Assembly (NCBI RefSeq): GCF_002803985.1
Contig: NZ_CP024963.1
Coordinates: 310,001 to 374,000 of the forward strand
DNA: 64,000 bases
From: Williamsoniiplasma luminosum
GTDB taxonomy: Bacteria; Bacillota_I; Bacilli_A; Mycoplasmatales; Mycoplasmataceae
Direction: 5' to 3'
Part shown: one piece after another, positions 54,585 to 64,000 of the stretch
Layout of the letters: each line of letters opens with the position of its first letter
Position numbering within the stretch: position 1 is the first letter of the stretch
The notes under the pieces: generated by a model
What the model was told of the DNA's origin: nothing
Databases searched by the model: none
What the model saw: the letters and a program-made list of their open reading frames with translations, nothing else
Program-made: the position numbers and the translations under genes

Positions 54585-55541
54585 ATGAAAGTTGGAATTT
54601 TTACATCATCAACACCAATTGGGGCTATTTCACCAAATAGAGCCCAAAGAGCGATTGAATTTTTAAAGTCAAAAGGACATGAAATAGTTTTAGGGGAAAT
54701 GTTTTACCAAAATGATTTTTATCGCACAGGAACTATTTTAGAACGTGCTAATGAAATCAACGAGTTAGCCAAAGAAAAAATCGATTTACTTTTATCATCG
54801 ATTGGTGGTAATAACACAAGTTCTATTTTGCCTTATTTAAATTATGAATTGATTAATCAGAACGTCAAAACAGTTTGTGGTTTTTCAGATTCAACAGCCT
54901 TGTTATCAGCAATTATTAATAAATGTCCTGATGTCGAAGTTTTTTATGGACCAGCTTTATTTCCAAATTTTGGTGAATTTGAACAAGATTCAAGAGAAAT
55001 ATCTTACAACTCATTATTTAATTATCCTCATCAAATAAGTTATGAAGATTTTATTTATGATAGCGAAGAAAATTGAGAGCATTACGAACAATCAAGACAA
55101 TTAAAATCACTTGTCTGAAAATCCAAAAATATAAACAAAGACACCACTTTAATTTCAGGTGTTGTGAAAGGTGGTAACTTATCAACATTGTCTGGTATTT
55201 GAGGTAGCGAATATGCTCCCATTTTCAACCAAGGTGATATTTTATTTATCGAAGATGAAGATAAAAATATCGCGACGATGGAACGCTTATTTAACCTTTT
55301 AAAACTTAATAAAACGTTTGATCATTTGAATGCGATTATTTTAGGAACACACAAAAATTTTGATGATCAAAAAACAGGCAAACAACCAATTGATGTTTTA
55401 TTAGAAGTTTTGAATGGCCAAAATATTCCCATTTTATATGATGTAAATATTAGTCATGATAAACCAATGCTCGCGATTAGATTAAATAGTTTAATTACTA
55501 TTGATTTTGTGCAAAACAAAATCATCAATAAGTGGATCTAA
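54585..55541 (+). CDS. S66 LD-carboxypeptidase / MccF-like peptidase
   Basis: 318 residues, family length. The S66 triad is visible: Ser101 in CGFSDST, Glu223 in LFIEDED, His291 in ISHDKPML. The N-terminal part has the family's IGGNN turn. Family members cut murein tetrapeptides (LdcA) or inactivate microcin C-type antibiotics (MccF). A wall-less cell has no murein to recycle, so immunity or trimming of foreign peptides is more likely, though unproven. The ATG at 54585 has AAGGGGG upstream. Its position between rplO and secY, with its own promoter and flanking repeats, suggests insertion. Confidence 0.85.
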
Positions 55542-55593
55542 AAATCGTTAAGAAGAACAAATGCATAAGATTTAAAATCTTTAGTCATTTTTT

Positions 55594-55624
55594 TTGTTTT
55601 TAAAGTCTTCTGCTCTAAAAACAA
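55594..55624. repeat. Inverted repeat right of LD-carboxypeptidase gene
   Basis: TTGTTTTTAAAG (55594-55605) pairs with CTCTAAAAACAA (55613-55624) with one mismatch, preceded by eight Ts. It matches the element at 54495-54525. Confidence 0.6.
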
Positions 55625-55764
55625 GAACAAAAAAAGTTGAAGATGTTCCAAATCGGCAATTATTTAATTTTTATTGCCTATTTGCTTTCACTTTATTACG
55701 AATTATTTTTTATAAATGTTAAAATTAATAAGGTAAATATTTATTTAGAAAGCGAGGAAGTGTT

Positions 55765-57222
55765 TTGATTAAAAAACAAACAAAGACAAAGAAGATAAAA
55801 ATAACAAAAAAGACAAATGTAAGAAATAGTCCTGAATTTGTTAAAAGTAATAATTTCTTTATCAAGAACAAAGATTTAGTTTTTCGTATTCTATTCACCC
55901 TTGCTATTTTAGTTTTAATTAGATTAGGTTCTTTTTTAACAGTGCCTGGAATTCAACTAACAAGTGATTATCAAGACAAAGTTCAAGATATTCAATTTTT
56001 CCAATTATTAGCCACTCTTGGAGGGGGAAGTATTGGGAAGTTTTCAATTCTGGCATTAGGAGTTTCTCCATATATTACTGCCTCAATTATTGTCCAATTG
56101 CTTTCAACTGATGTTGTCCCTGTGCTAACTCGTTGAACCAAATCTGGAGAACGTGGTCGTAAAAAATTAGATAAATTAACTAAATTTATTATGGTCCCAT
56201 TTGCAATTATGCAAGGAGAAGCAACAATTTTTACCATGCAAGCGCAAGGAATTATTAATCCTAAATGAAGTGAAAATGTTCAATCAATCACTGGTGTTGG
56301 ACCAGAAGTTTTCTACTATATCTTAGTACCATTGATCATGCTTGGTGGCAGTTTCTTCATGTTATGATTAGCTGACCAAATCACAATTAAAGGTGTTGGA
56401 AATGGAATTTCAATTATTATTTTCTTAGGAATTATTTCAACAATGCCTGGAAACTTTAAAGCAACTTTTGAAATTTGAAACAAAGACACAAGTGAACAAG
56501 CATCAATCTTCTTTGTCGGCTTGATTAAATTCATCATCTATATCTTAGCTTTCTTATTAGTGATTTTCTTCGTTGTTTTGATGAATGAAGCGGAACGAAA
56601 AATTCCAATTCAACAAACTGGAGCTGGTTTAGTTGATTCAAAAGATCACACCCCATATCTGCCGTTAAAAATTAATAATGCCGGAGTTATTCCAGTTATT
56701 TTCTCATCAGCGATTATTTCCACCCCAGTCACAATTGCTGAAATTATTAAAGCCACAAGTCCAAGTAATGGCTTTGTGCTCTTCACGCAAAACTACCTGT
56801 CATTTGGAACTTGGTGAGGAATCGGAATTTATGCAACCTTGACCATTTTATTTACATTCTTATATGCTCAAGTCCAAATTAATCCCGAAAAAGTTGCTGA
56901 AAACTTTAAAAAATCAGGAACATTTATTCCAGGAATCAAACCTGGAAAAGATACTGAACAATATTTAGCCGGAGTTATTTTTAGATTATCAATTTTAGGA
57001 GCATTCTTCTTAGCAGGAATCGCCATCCTACCATATGTAATTTCAAAATTAACAGGACTACCATCAAATCTGGCGATTGGTGGAACTGGACTGATTATTG
57101 TGATCTCTGTAGCTATTCAAACGACCCAACAATTACGTGGTCGAATCATTCAACAAAAATTGATTGACAAAAAATTTGAAAAATTTACAGATGAAACATT
57201 AGAAGAAACACACATTTGATAA
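55765..57222 (+). CDS. secY: Protein translocase subunit SecY
   Basis: 485 residues with about ten membrane segments. SecY signatures are seen, including GRLGSFLTVPG-like IRLGSFLTVPGI near TM1, ALGVSPYITASIIVQLL (TM2), ERKIPIQQT and INNAGVIPVIFSSAII. It forms the Sec channel that exports the lipoproteins found here. It starts with TTG at 55765 behind GCGAGGAAG, a rare but well-supported start; the nearby GTG is out of frame. The last codon before TAA is TGA (Trp). Co-transcribed with adk and map. Confidence 0.96.
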
Positions 57223-57232
57223 GGAACAAAAT

Positions 57233-57874
57233 ATGAACATTATACTATTAGGAGCACCGGGTTCTGGTAAAGGAACTTTGGCTGAACAATTAGTCGAACA
57301 TAAAGGGATGCAACAATTTTCAACTGGAGATATTTTTAGAAAAAATATTGCTGAAAAAACTTCTTTAGGAGTTGAAGCTGCTAAATACATGAACCAAGGA
57401 AAATTAGTCCCTGACGAAATTACAAATGGGATGGTCAAACATGCTTTAAAAGGTCGTCATAATAATTTAATTTTTGATGGTTACCCAAGAACACTTGAAC
57501 AAGCTCAAACACTTGAAAAGATCTTAAAAGAAGTTGGTTCTCAAATTGATCACGTTATTTATTTGGATGTTGACCAAGCAATTCTATTAGAACGTTTATC
57601 AGGGCGCTTAGTTTGTCCTGAATGTAAACGTAGTTACCATCTGAAAAATCGCCCACCAGCGTTCGCTGGAATTTGTGATTTTGATGGTTCAGCTTTAGAA
57701 GTGCGCCCAGATGACCAAATTGATAAAATTAAAATCAGATTAGAAGCATATGAAACTCAAACAGCACCACTAATTGATTACTATAAAAAAAATGAAATTG
57801 TTGTGCATTTAAATGCCCACGATCTTGCCATTGATGAAGTTTATAAACAAGTAATTGAAGGGTTGGGAATCTAA
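57233..57874 (+). CDS. adk: Adenylate kinase
   Basis: 213 residues. P-loop GAPGSGKGT at residues 7-15, DGYPRT in the NMP-binding part, and a lid domain with CPECKRSYHLKNRPPAFAGIC that keeps metal-binding Cys residues. It balances AMP, ADP and ATP in the cytoplasm. The usual secY-adk-map order is kept; its stop overlaps the map ATG (TAATG). Confidence 0.97.
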   Translation: MNIILLGAPGSGKGTLAEQLVEHKGMQQFSTGDIFRKNIAEKTSLGVEAAKYMNQGKLVPDEITNGMVKHALKGRHNNLIFDGYPRTLEQAQTLEKILKEVGSQIDHVIYLDVDQAILLERLSGRLVCPECKRSYHLKNRPPAFAGICDFDGSALEVRPDDQIDKIKIRLEAYETQTAPLIDYYKKNEIVVHLNAHDLAIDEVYKQVIEGLGI

Positions 57875-58629
57875 TGGTGACAATTAAAAATACAAGTGAA
57901 ATTGCAAAAATGCGCATTGCTGGACAAGTTTTAGCACAAGCAATTGAGATGTTAAAATCAATGCTAAAACCAGGGGTAAATTGTTTGGATTTAGACCAAG
58001 CATTTGCCGACTTTATTAAAGCCAAAGATTGCACATCTAATTTTTTAGGGTATTACGGATACCCTAAAAATATTTGTATTTCAATCAATGATCAATTGAT
58101 TCATGGTATTCCTCAAGATCGTATTATTGAAAGTGGAGATATCGTTTCTGTTGACTCTGGTTGTGTTTATCAAGGTTATCATGCAGATTCCGCTTTTACA
58201 ATGCAAGTTGGAACACCAAAAGCACAAAAAAATGCTATACTTATATGGGCGACTGAAAAATCTCTAGATTTAGTGATTCAAATGCTGAAACCAGGAGTAA
58301 GAATTGGGGACATTGGGTCAACAATTCAAACTTATATTGAAGGATTTGGGTTTCATCTTCCAAGAGATTATACTGGGCATGGAATCGGAACTGCAATGCA
58401 TGAAGATCCATACATTCCAAATTATGGAACACCAGGAACAGGACTACGTTTACAACAAGGAATGGTTATTGCCGTTGAACCAATGGTTCAAATTGGTACT
58501 AATAAAACAATTGTTGCAGATGACAAATGAACTGTTTTTTCAGCCGACCACAGTATGACTGCACATTTTGAACATACCATTTTGATTACATCAGATGGTT
58601 GTGAAGTGCTAACAAAATTAGAAAGGTAG
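57874..58629 (+). CDS. map: Methionine aminopeptidase, type I
   Basis: 251 residues. Metal-binding residues are seen in SGDIVSVDSGCVYQGYHADSAFT, GHGIGTAMHEDPYIPN and the C-terminal AVEPMVQ and SADHSMTAHFEHTILI segments. It removes the initiator Met cotranslationally. Coupled to adk by a one-base overlap; infA follows in 9 bp. Confidence 0.97.
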
Positions 58630-58638
58630 GAAACATAG

Positions 58639-58857
58639 ATGGCAAAAGAAAACTTATTAGAAGTCGATGGTGTAGTTGTTGAAGTACTACCCAATGCAGT
58701 TTTTAAAGTGAAATTAGAAAACGACATTATCATCAACGCCCACGTGTCAGGTAAAATCCGTATGCATTACATTCGCATTTTACCTGGAGATAGAGTTAAA
58801 GTCGCAATTTCACCATACGACATGACACGTGGAAGAATTACATTTAGATTTAAATAG
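58639..58857 (+). CDS. infA: Translation initiation factor IF-1
   Basis: 72 residues. [70 protein letters not shown] is a complete OB-fold IF-1 in outline. GGTAGG ribosome site. Confidence 0.97.
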   Translation: MAKENLLEVDGVVVEVLPNAVFKVKLENDIIINAHVSGKIRMHYIRILPGDRVKVAISPYDMTRGRITFRFK

Positions 58858-58955
58858 TAATTGAAATATTAAATATAGCAAAACAAACTTAGTGAACTAT
58901 ATTTTTTTTGTTTTTAAGAAACAAAAATATGGAATAGGAAATAGAGGTTATTACG

Positions 58956-59069
58956 ATGAAAGTTAGATCATCAGTGAAAAAAATATGCGACAGCTGTCGT
59001 GTGATTAGACGTAAAGGCCGCGTAATGATTATTTGTTCAAACCCAAAACATAAACAACGTCAAGGTTAA
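58956..59069 (+). CDS. rpmJ: 50S ribosomal protein L36
   Basis: 37 residues. [37 protein letters not shown] has the C-x2-C...C...H zinc ribbon of L36 (residues 11, 14, 27, 32). A modest AGAGG ribosome site lies upstream. The 98-bp gap from infA contains a T tract but no clear terminator. Confidence 0.96.
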   Translation: MKVRSSVKKICDSCRVIRRKGRVMIICSNPKHKQRQG

Positions 59070-59101
59070 AAGTTTAGTAGAGAGAAAGGAATTTATAATA
59101 T

Positions 59102-59467
59102 ATGGCTCGTATAAATGGAGTTGAAATCCCAAATGATAAGAGAGTTGTGATTGCGTTAACATACATTTACGGTGTAGGGTTATCAAAATCTCAAGAAATC
59201 TTAGCTAAAACAAAGATTAGTGAAGATGTTCGTGTTAAAGAGTTAACAGAAGATCAAATCAAAACAATTTCTTCAGAATTATCATCAATTAAGACTGAAG
59301 GGGAATTAAGAAGAGAAAAAGGATTAAACATTAAACGTTTAATGGAAAATGGAAGCTATAGAGGTTTACGTCACCGTAAAGGTCTACCAGCTCGTGGTCA
59401 ATCTTCAAAAACAAATGCAAGAACAGTTAAAGGACCAAGAAAAACTGTTGCTAATAAGAAAAAATAG
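59102..59467 (+). CDS. rpsM: 30S ribosomal protein S13
   Basis: 121 residues. [26 protein letters not shown] and [31 protein letters not shown] are S13, which bridges the subunits from the 30S head. Confidence 0.98.
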   Translation: MARINGVEIPNDKRVVIALTYIYGVGLSKSQEILAKTKISEDVRVKELTEDQIKTISSELSSIKTEGELRREKGLNIKRLMENGSYRGLRHRKGLPARGQSSKTNARTVKGPRKTVANKKK

Positions 59468-59483
59468 ATAGGAGGAGATGAAA

Positions 59484-59876
59484 GTGGCTAAACAACAAAA
59501 ATCACAAGGTAAGAAAAAAATCAAAAAAAATATACCAAAAGGAATCGCTCATATTCACTCAACTTTTAACAACACAATTGTTACAATTGGAGATGAAAAA
59601 GGGAATGTATTATCATGATCTAGTGCTGGAGCTTTAGGCTTTAAAGGTTCTAAAAAATCAACTCCTTATGCTGCTCAATTAATTTCAGAAGCAGCCGCTA
59701 AAGGGGCAATGGATCAAGGAATGAAAACAATTAGTGTTGAAGTAAAAGGTCCAGGACCTGGTCGTGATGCAGCTGTTAGAAGTTTACAAGCAGCCGGATT
59801 AGAAATTACATCAATTAAAGATACAACACCAATCCCACATAATGGAGTGCGTCCACCAAAACGCCCAAGAGGTTAA
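59484..59876 (+). CDS. rpsK: 30S ribosomal protein S11
   Basis: 130 residues with a GTG start at 59484. AGGAGG (59470-59475) is 8 bp away; an in-frame ATG at 59478 is only 2 bp from it, so GTG is preferred. [46 protein letters not shown] and [11 protein letters not shown] are S11, on the 30S platform. TGA codes for Trp in LSWSSAG. Confidence 0.95.
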
Positions 59877-59877
59877 G

Positions 59878-60831
59878 ATGAAACAATTTATGAGACCGGA
59901 ATTCACTCTTTTAAATGAAGAGAAAGATAGATCATACGGTAAATTTATGGTCGAACCGCTTGAAAGAGGTTTTGGAACAACACTTGGAAACGCAATTAGA
60001 AGAACTCTTCTATCAGCAACCCCTGGTGCTGCTGTGTTTGCAATTAAATTGACAGGTGCAGCTCATGAGTTTACTGCAATCCCTGGGATTGTGGAAAACG
60101 TTTCAAGAATTATTTTAAACATCAAACAATTAGTTTTATCAATTGATGCAAAAATGTATAAAGATGATGAAGTTGTCGAAATTAAACTTAATTCTTCAAC
60201 TCAAGGTCCAATTACTGCTGGAGACTTAGAAACACCAATTGGTGTTGAAATTTTAAACAAAGATTTACATCTTGCAACAATTGCTGAAGGTGGAGTATTT
60301 GATTTAGTTTTATTTGCTAAGAACTCTCGTGGTTATAAAACATTTAAAGAAAACAAAAAAGAAAAACAATTAGAACTTGGCGCAATCACAATTGATTCAA
60401 ATTATTCACCAATTCATAAAGTGGCTTATCACGTTGAACAAACAAAAATTGGACGTTCAATTGATTTAGAAAAATTAACAATTGAAGTTGTAACTGATGG
60501 ATCAATTTCACCAGTTGAAGCAATTGCTATTGCTTCAAAAGTTTTAGTTGCACACTTAGAATTCTTTGTTGAATTAAATGCTCAATTAGAAGATATCCAA
60601 ATTATTGGTGTTGAAGATGAAGACGAAAAAGAACTAGATCGTGCAATTGAAGATTTAGACTTTACACCAAGAAGTTTGAACTGTTTAAAACATGCCTCAA
60701 TTGATACATTACGTGAATTAGTTTCTCGTACAGAAGATGAAATCCAAGAAATCAGAAACTTAGGACGTAAATCTTTCAAAGAAATTAAAGATAAAGTTGC
60801 TCAATTGCAATTAAGTTTTAAACAAATTTAA
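59878..60831 (+). CDS. rpoA: RNA polymerase alpha subunit
   Basis: 317 residues. The N-terminal domain begins MKQFMRPEFTLLNEEKDRSYGKFMVEPLERGFGTTLGNAIRR and includes ATPGAAV and the dimer surface. The C-terminal domain (about 255-305, LNCLKHASIDTLRELVSRTEDEI and NLGRKSFKEIK) is the alpha-CTD. It starts one base after the rpsK stop, using AGAGG inside rpsK. Confidence 0.98.
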   Translation: MKQFMRPEFTLLNEEKDRSYGKFMVEPLERGFGTTLGNAIRRTLLSATPGAAVFAIKLTGAAHEFTAIPGIVENVSRIILNIKQLVLSIDAKMYKDDEVVEIKLNSSTQGPITAGDLETPIGVEILNKDLHLATIAEGGVFDLVLFAKNSRGYKTFKENKKEKQLELGAITIDSNYSPIHKVAYHVEQTKIGRSIDLEKLTIEVVTDGSISPVEAIAIASKVLVAHLEFFVELNAQLEDIQIIGVEDEDEKELDRAIEDLDFTPRSLNCLKHASIDTLRELVSRTEDEIQEIRNLGRKSFKEIKDKVAQLQLSFKQI

Positions 60832-60855
60832 TTTATAAAAAGAAAGGATAAGTAG

Positions 60856-61215
60856 ATGTCATACATTCAAAAACGTGGAAAAAATACAGCTTGAGAACAA
60901 GCTTTAATGCGTAATTTAACAAGTGAGATGATTCTTGCTGAACGTTTACAAATTACTGAAGCTCGTGCTAAAGAATTACGTCGTCATGTCGAAAAAATGA
61001 TTACCTTAGGTAAACGTGGAGATTTACATGCGCGTAGACAAGCAGCTGCTTGATTAAGAGATATTGAATCTTCAAAAAACCAAACAGCTTTAGATAAATT
61101 ATTTAAAGATTTAGCTAAAAAATACAAAACAAGAAATGGTGGATACACTAGAATTCTTAAATTAGATAACCGTAAAGGTGATAATGCACCAATGGTTATT
61201 ATCGAATTAGTTTAA
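60856..61215 (+). CDS. rplQ: 50S ribosomal protein L17
   Basis: 119 residues. [63 protein letters not shown] and [11 protein letters not shown] are L17. Last gene of the alpha operon; a terminator follows. Confidence 0.98.
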
Positions 61216-61236
61216 TCATTAAACTAGCTTAAAAAA

Positions 61237-61264
61237 CAAATGAGATGCAATTCTCATTTTTTTT
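61237..61264 (+). terminator. Alpha operon terminator
   Basis: AAATGAGA (61238-61245) pairs with TCTCATTT (61252-61259), followed by a long T run, 22 bp after the rplQ stop. Confidence 0.8.
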
Positions 61265-61380
61265 ATGATTGTTTTGAAAACCAAAATTAAAACCGACTTG
61301 TCATTATTTTTATTAATCATAAAAAAAACTATATTTTTAGCACTTAATTAGTTAGAATCATTTAAGAAAGTGGGTTTTTT

Positions 61381-62097
61381 ATGCATTATTATTTTGTCGA
61401 CGAAAAAATTAACAAGCAGTTTATTTTGAAAAATGCCAATTTTAATCATGCTGTTAATGTTGTTAATTTAAAAGTGGGCGAACAAATCGTTTGCAACTAC
61501 AACAATCAATCTTTCTTATCAAAAATAACCTTGATTTCAAGCGAAAGTGTTGAGGTTGAAATCATTAAAGAACTACCTTCAACAGAATTTAAAATCAGAA
61601 CAACGGCGATTTTGGGCATTATTCGTGAACAAAAATGAGACTATGTGCTTCAAAAATTAACTGAATTAGGAGTGGGTGAAATTGTGCCTGTTGTTTTTAA
61701 AAGATCAATTGTGAAAATTGATCCAAAATCAATTGAAAAAAAACTTGCCCGTTGGGGCAAGATTTGTGAAGATGCAGCTGAACAATCACACCGTAGCACG
61801 ACCCCAATTATTCACCCCCCAATCTCAAATTTAAAAGCGCTCGAACAATATAAATCTGCTTTAAATTTAGTTGCTTGAGAAGACACAAACGAAAGCTCGC
61901 TCAAACAAGCATTTAAAACGGATTTTGACTCAATTTCTTTTGTCATTGGACCTGAAGGTGGAATTGATTCCCAAGAAATCAAAACCCTTGAAGCAATGGG
62001 GTTTAAAACCATTGGTTTAGGCAAAAGAATTTTAAGAGCAGAGACAGCACCAATCTTGTTGATGAGCTCATTGATTTATGAAAAAGAACTTTCATAA
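61381..62097 (+). CDS. rsmE: 16S rRNA m3U1498 methyltransferase
   Basis: 238 residues, full length. The N-terminal PUA-like part (NHAVNVVNLKVGEQIVCNY) is followed by the SPOUT core with QKLTELGVGEIVPV, ARWGKICEDAAEQSHRSTTP and FVIGPEGGIDSQEI, then LGKRILRAETAPILL, the AdoMet-binding trefoil knot. It methylates U1498 in the decoding region. Two TGA-Trp codons lie between residues 85 and 170. Ribosome site AAGAAAGTGGG. Confidence 0.95.
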
Positions 62098-62210
62098 CTC
62101 AACATTTAACTGATTGCTTTTAGATTTTTACTAATTTTCTTATTTATAAAAAGTATAAATTAGTATAAACTATAAATATTATTAAACAAATTAATTTACC
62201 GGAGGAAAAC

Positions 62211-63425
62211 ATGCAATTAAAAGAATTTAAAAAAACTAAATTAAGTGAAAAAGACCTTGAAAAATATCAAGCCACTTTAAACGAATTTTATAAGAAAAAA
62301 ACATTGCATAATGATCAACTTTTTATTGCCAAAAACAAATTATTAAACGAAGAAATCACCAAAGATACGTTTAAACAAATGAAAGCAAAAAATACTGAAA
62401 TTGCCAAAGAATTTACTGCCTCTTTAAAATCAACAATGTTTAAAGATAATTTAAAAAATGCGACAAAAGTTGTGGAAAATATCAATGCTGAAAGTCCTGA
62501 ATATCTTGAGGCAAATAATGAACTAACTGAAGCTAAAAGGCTTTATGAAGAATTTCAATTAATCGTCAAGGAAAAAGGGCGTTCGGCTAAAGTTGTTAAA
62601 TTCAATAATTTGGCAATTGAAGTTGAAAATTTACATTTTAGATACAACCCTGAATTTCCTTTGGTTTTAAAAAATGTGAATTTCACCATTAATCATGGTG
62701 AATATATTGCGATTATCGGACATAATGGAAGTGGTAAATCAACACTTTCTAAAATTTTAATTGGTGTTTTAACCGCTGAAAAAGGAATTATTAAATTATT
62801 TGGCAATGTTTTGAATTCACAAAACATTGCTCAAATTAGACAATTCTTAGGAATTGTTTTCCAAAATCCAGACAACCAATTTATTGGGTCAACAGTCAGA
62901 GCTGACATTGCCTTTGGTTTGGAAAACAAAAGAATTGAACCAAAAGAAATGCCAGGGATTATTCAACAAGCAGCTGAAAAAGTGCACATGGAAGAATTTT
63001 TAGATCATGAACCATTAAATCTATCTGGTGGTCAAAAACAACGTGTCGCAATTGCGAGTGCGTTGGCATTAAACCCTGATATTTTAATTTTTGATGAGGC
63101 AACATCAATGTTGGATCCAAAAGGTAAAAGAGAAGTCAAAGAAATTATGGTTAATCTAAGAAATCAAAGGGATAAAACCATTCTTTCAATTACCCATGAT
63201 ATGGATGAAATTTTAAATGCTGACAAAGTTCTAGTAATGAATAATGGTGAATTAGTGCGTTATGGAACTCCCCAAGAAGTCATTAATGATGAAGGATTTT
63301 TAGAATCAATTCATTTAGGAGTGCCTTTCATTGCGGAAGTGGAAAATGAATTGATTAAAGCTGGGATCAAGCTTAATAAAACAAATAGTATGGATGATTT
63401 GGTGAAACAATTATGGAAAAAATAA
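62211..63425 (+). CDS. ecfA1: ECF transporter ATPase EcfA1 with N-terminal extension
   Basis: 404 residues against about 280 usual. The ABC core begins near residue 138 ([25 protein letters not shown]). Walker [10 protein letters not shown] is at 170-178, the signature LSGGQKQR starts near 271, and Walker B LIFDEAT follows. A charged, coiled-coil-like extension of about 135 residues lies in front. With EcfA2 and EcfT it powers uptake of vitamins or metals by exchangeable S subunits. GGAGG (62201-62205) is the ribosome site. TATAAA repeats near 62153-62178 may hold the promoter. Confidence 0.95.
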   Translation: MQLKEFKKTKLSEKDLEKYQATLNEFYKKKTLHNDQLFIAKNKLLNEEITKDTFKQMKAKNTEIAKEFTASLKSTMFKDNLKNATKVVENINAESPEYLEANNELTEAKRLYEEFQLIVKEKGRSAKVVKFNNLAIEVENLHFRYNPEFPLVLKNVNFTINHGEYIAIIGHNGSGKSTLSKILIGVLTAEKGIIKLFGNVLNSQNIAQIRQFLGIVFQNPDNQFIGSTVRADIAFGLENKRIEPKEMPGIIQQAAEKVHMEEFLDHEPLNLSGGQKQRVAIASALALNPDILIFDEATSMLDPKGKREVKEIMVNLRNQRDKTILSITHDMDEILNADKVLVMNNGELVRYGTPQEVINDEGFLESIHLGVPFIAEVENELIKAGIKLNKTNSMDDLVKQLWKK

Positions 63426-64000
63426 ACATGAATGAAAAGCAACTGCAAAAAAAGTACCTAGCTGAACTAAAACAAGATCGTAAAAACAACAAGCAATTTG
63501 ACTATACTGGGGATATCCTGTTAGAAGATGTTTCTTATACATATTCAAAAAGAACACCATTTGAATTTCGTGCCTTAGACAATGCCAGCATTGTCATTGA
63601 CAAAAAAAAGATTACTTGTGTGATTGGAACAACCGGAAGTGGTAAATCAACTTTAATTCAATTAACCAACGGTTTAATCATTAGTGAAACTGGAAGAACC
63701 AGAATTGGGGATTATCAAATTCCAGCAAGTATTAAAAAAATCAAAGAAGTCAAAACCTTGCGAAAAGAAATTGGTTTAGTTTTTCAATTTCCTGAATACC
63801 AATTATTTAAAGATACAGTCGAAAAAGATATTTCTTTTGGGCCAATTCACTTAGGTGGTAACAAAGAAGAAGCAATTAAAGCAGTTCCTAGTTTACTAAA
63901 AATTGTTGATTTACCAGAAGAATTCTTGGAAAGATCACCATTTGAATTAAGTGGGGGACAAAAACGAAGAGTCGCCATTGCTGGAATCGTCGCTTTAAAC
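63413..64000 (+). CDS. ecfA2: ECF transporter ATPase EcfA2 (partial)
   Basis: The frame runs off the right edge. Walker [10 protein letters not shown] starts near residue 72 (from the ATG at 63413), then the Q-loop FQFPEYQLF and the signature [13 protein letters not shown]. The FPEYQLF form is typical of EcfA2. The ATG at 63413 (with GGTGA upstream) overlaps ecfA1 by 13 bp; an in-frame ATG at 63428 is the alternative. ecfT would be expected next. Confidence 0.93.
   Translation, partial: MEKINMNEKQLQKKYLAELKQDRKNNKQFDYTGDILLEDVSYTYSKRTPFEFRALDNASIVIDKKKITCVIGTTGSGKSTLIQLTNGLIISETGRTRIGDYQIPASIKKIKEVKTLRKEIGLVFQFPEYQLFKDTVEKDISFGPIHLGGNKEEAIKAVPSLLKIVDLPEEFLERSPFELSGGQKRRVAIAGIVALN

Overview
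The window comes from a wall-less, AT-rich mollicute. In-frame TGA codons are read as tryptophan throughout, including in S7, EF-G, L2, SecY, AlaRS and RpoA, so genetic code 4 applies and most genes look broken under the standard code. The gene content and the two ribosomal clusters fit the Spiroplasma/Mesoplasma/Entomoplasma/Williamsoniiplasma and Mycoplasma mycoides side of the Mollicutes. I cannot name the species from sequence alone.

Layout. 1-4393: the tail of an unknown gene, a GNAT-like protein, an unknown protein overlapping cardiolipin synthase, and a membrane protein. 4605-8967: the str cluster rpsL-rpsG-fusA followed by tuf. 9199-22609: a large FtsX-type permease, leucyl aminopeptidase, a 37-residue Cys/His peptide, an operon (unknown protein, DsbA-like protein, oligoendopeptidase F), a minus-strand HAD phosphatase, alaS and an unknown protein. 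22711-38542, all on the minus strand: three giant repeat-containing lipoproteins (1080, 1751 and 1855 aa), each followed downstream by a small ribbon-helix-helix-like gene. 38902-44601: an unknown protein, a two-TM protein, a GDSL-type lipoprotein, a second lipoprotein and a minus-strand membrane protein. 45050-61215: the S10-spc-alpha ribosomal cluster through secY, adk, map, infA, rpoA and rplQ, without rpmD and with an S66 LD-carboxypeptidase between rplO and secY. 61381-64000: rsmE and the ECF transporter ATPases ecfA1 and ecfA2 (the latter cut by the window edge).

Most of the window is housekeeping: translation, secretion, peptide breakdown and vitamin/metal uptake. The accessory part is the 16-kb lipoprotein locus. 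It looks like a surface-variation system, with in-frame tandem repeats of 276 and 531 bp, large internal duplications, and two almost identical 5' regions. In both of those an A16 tract directly follows a perfect TTGACA box, the layout of phase-variable mycoplasma lipoprotein promoters. The RHH-like gene repeated after every lipoprotein is the least expected part and may be a dedicated regulator.

No tRNA, rRNA, CRISPR array, transposase or replication origin was recognised.
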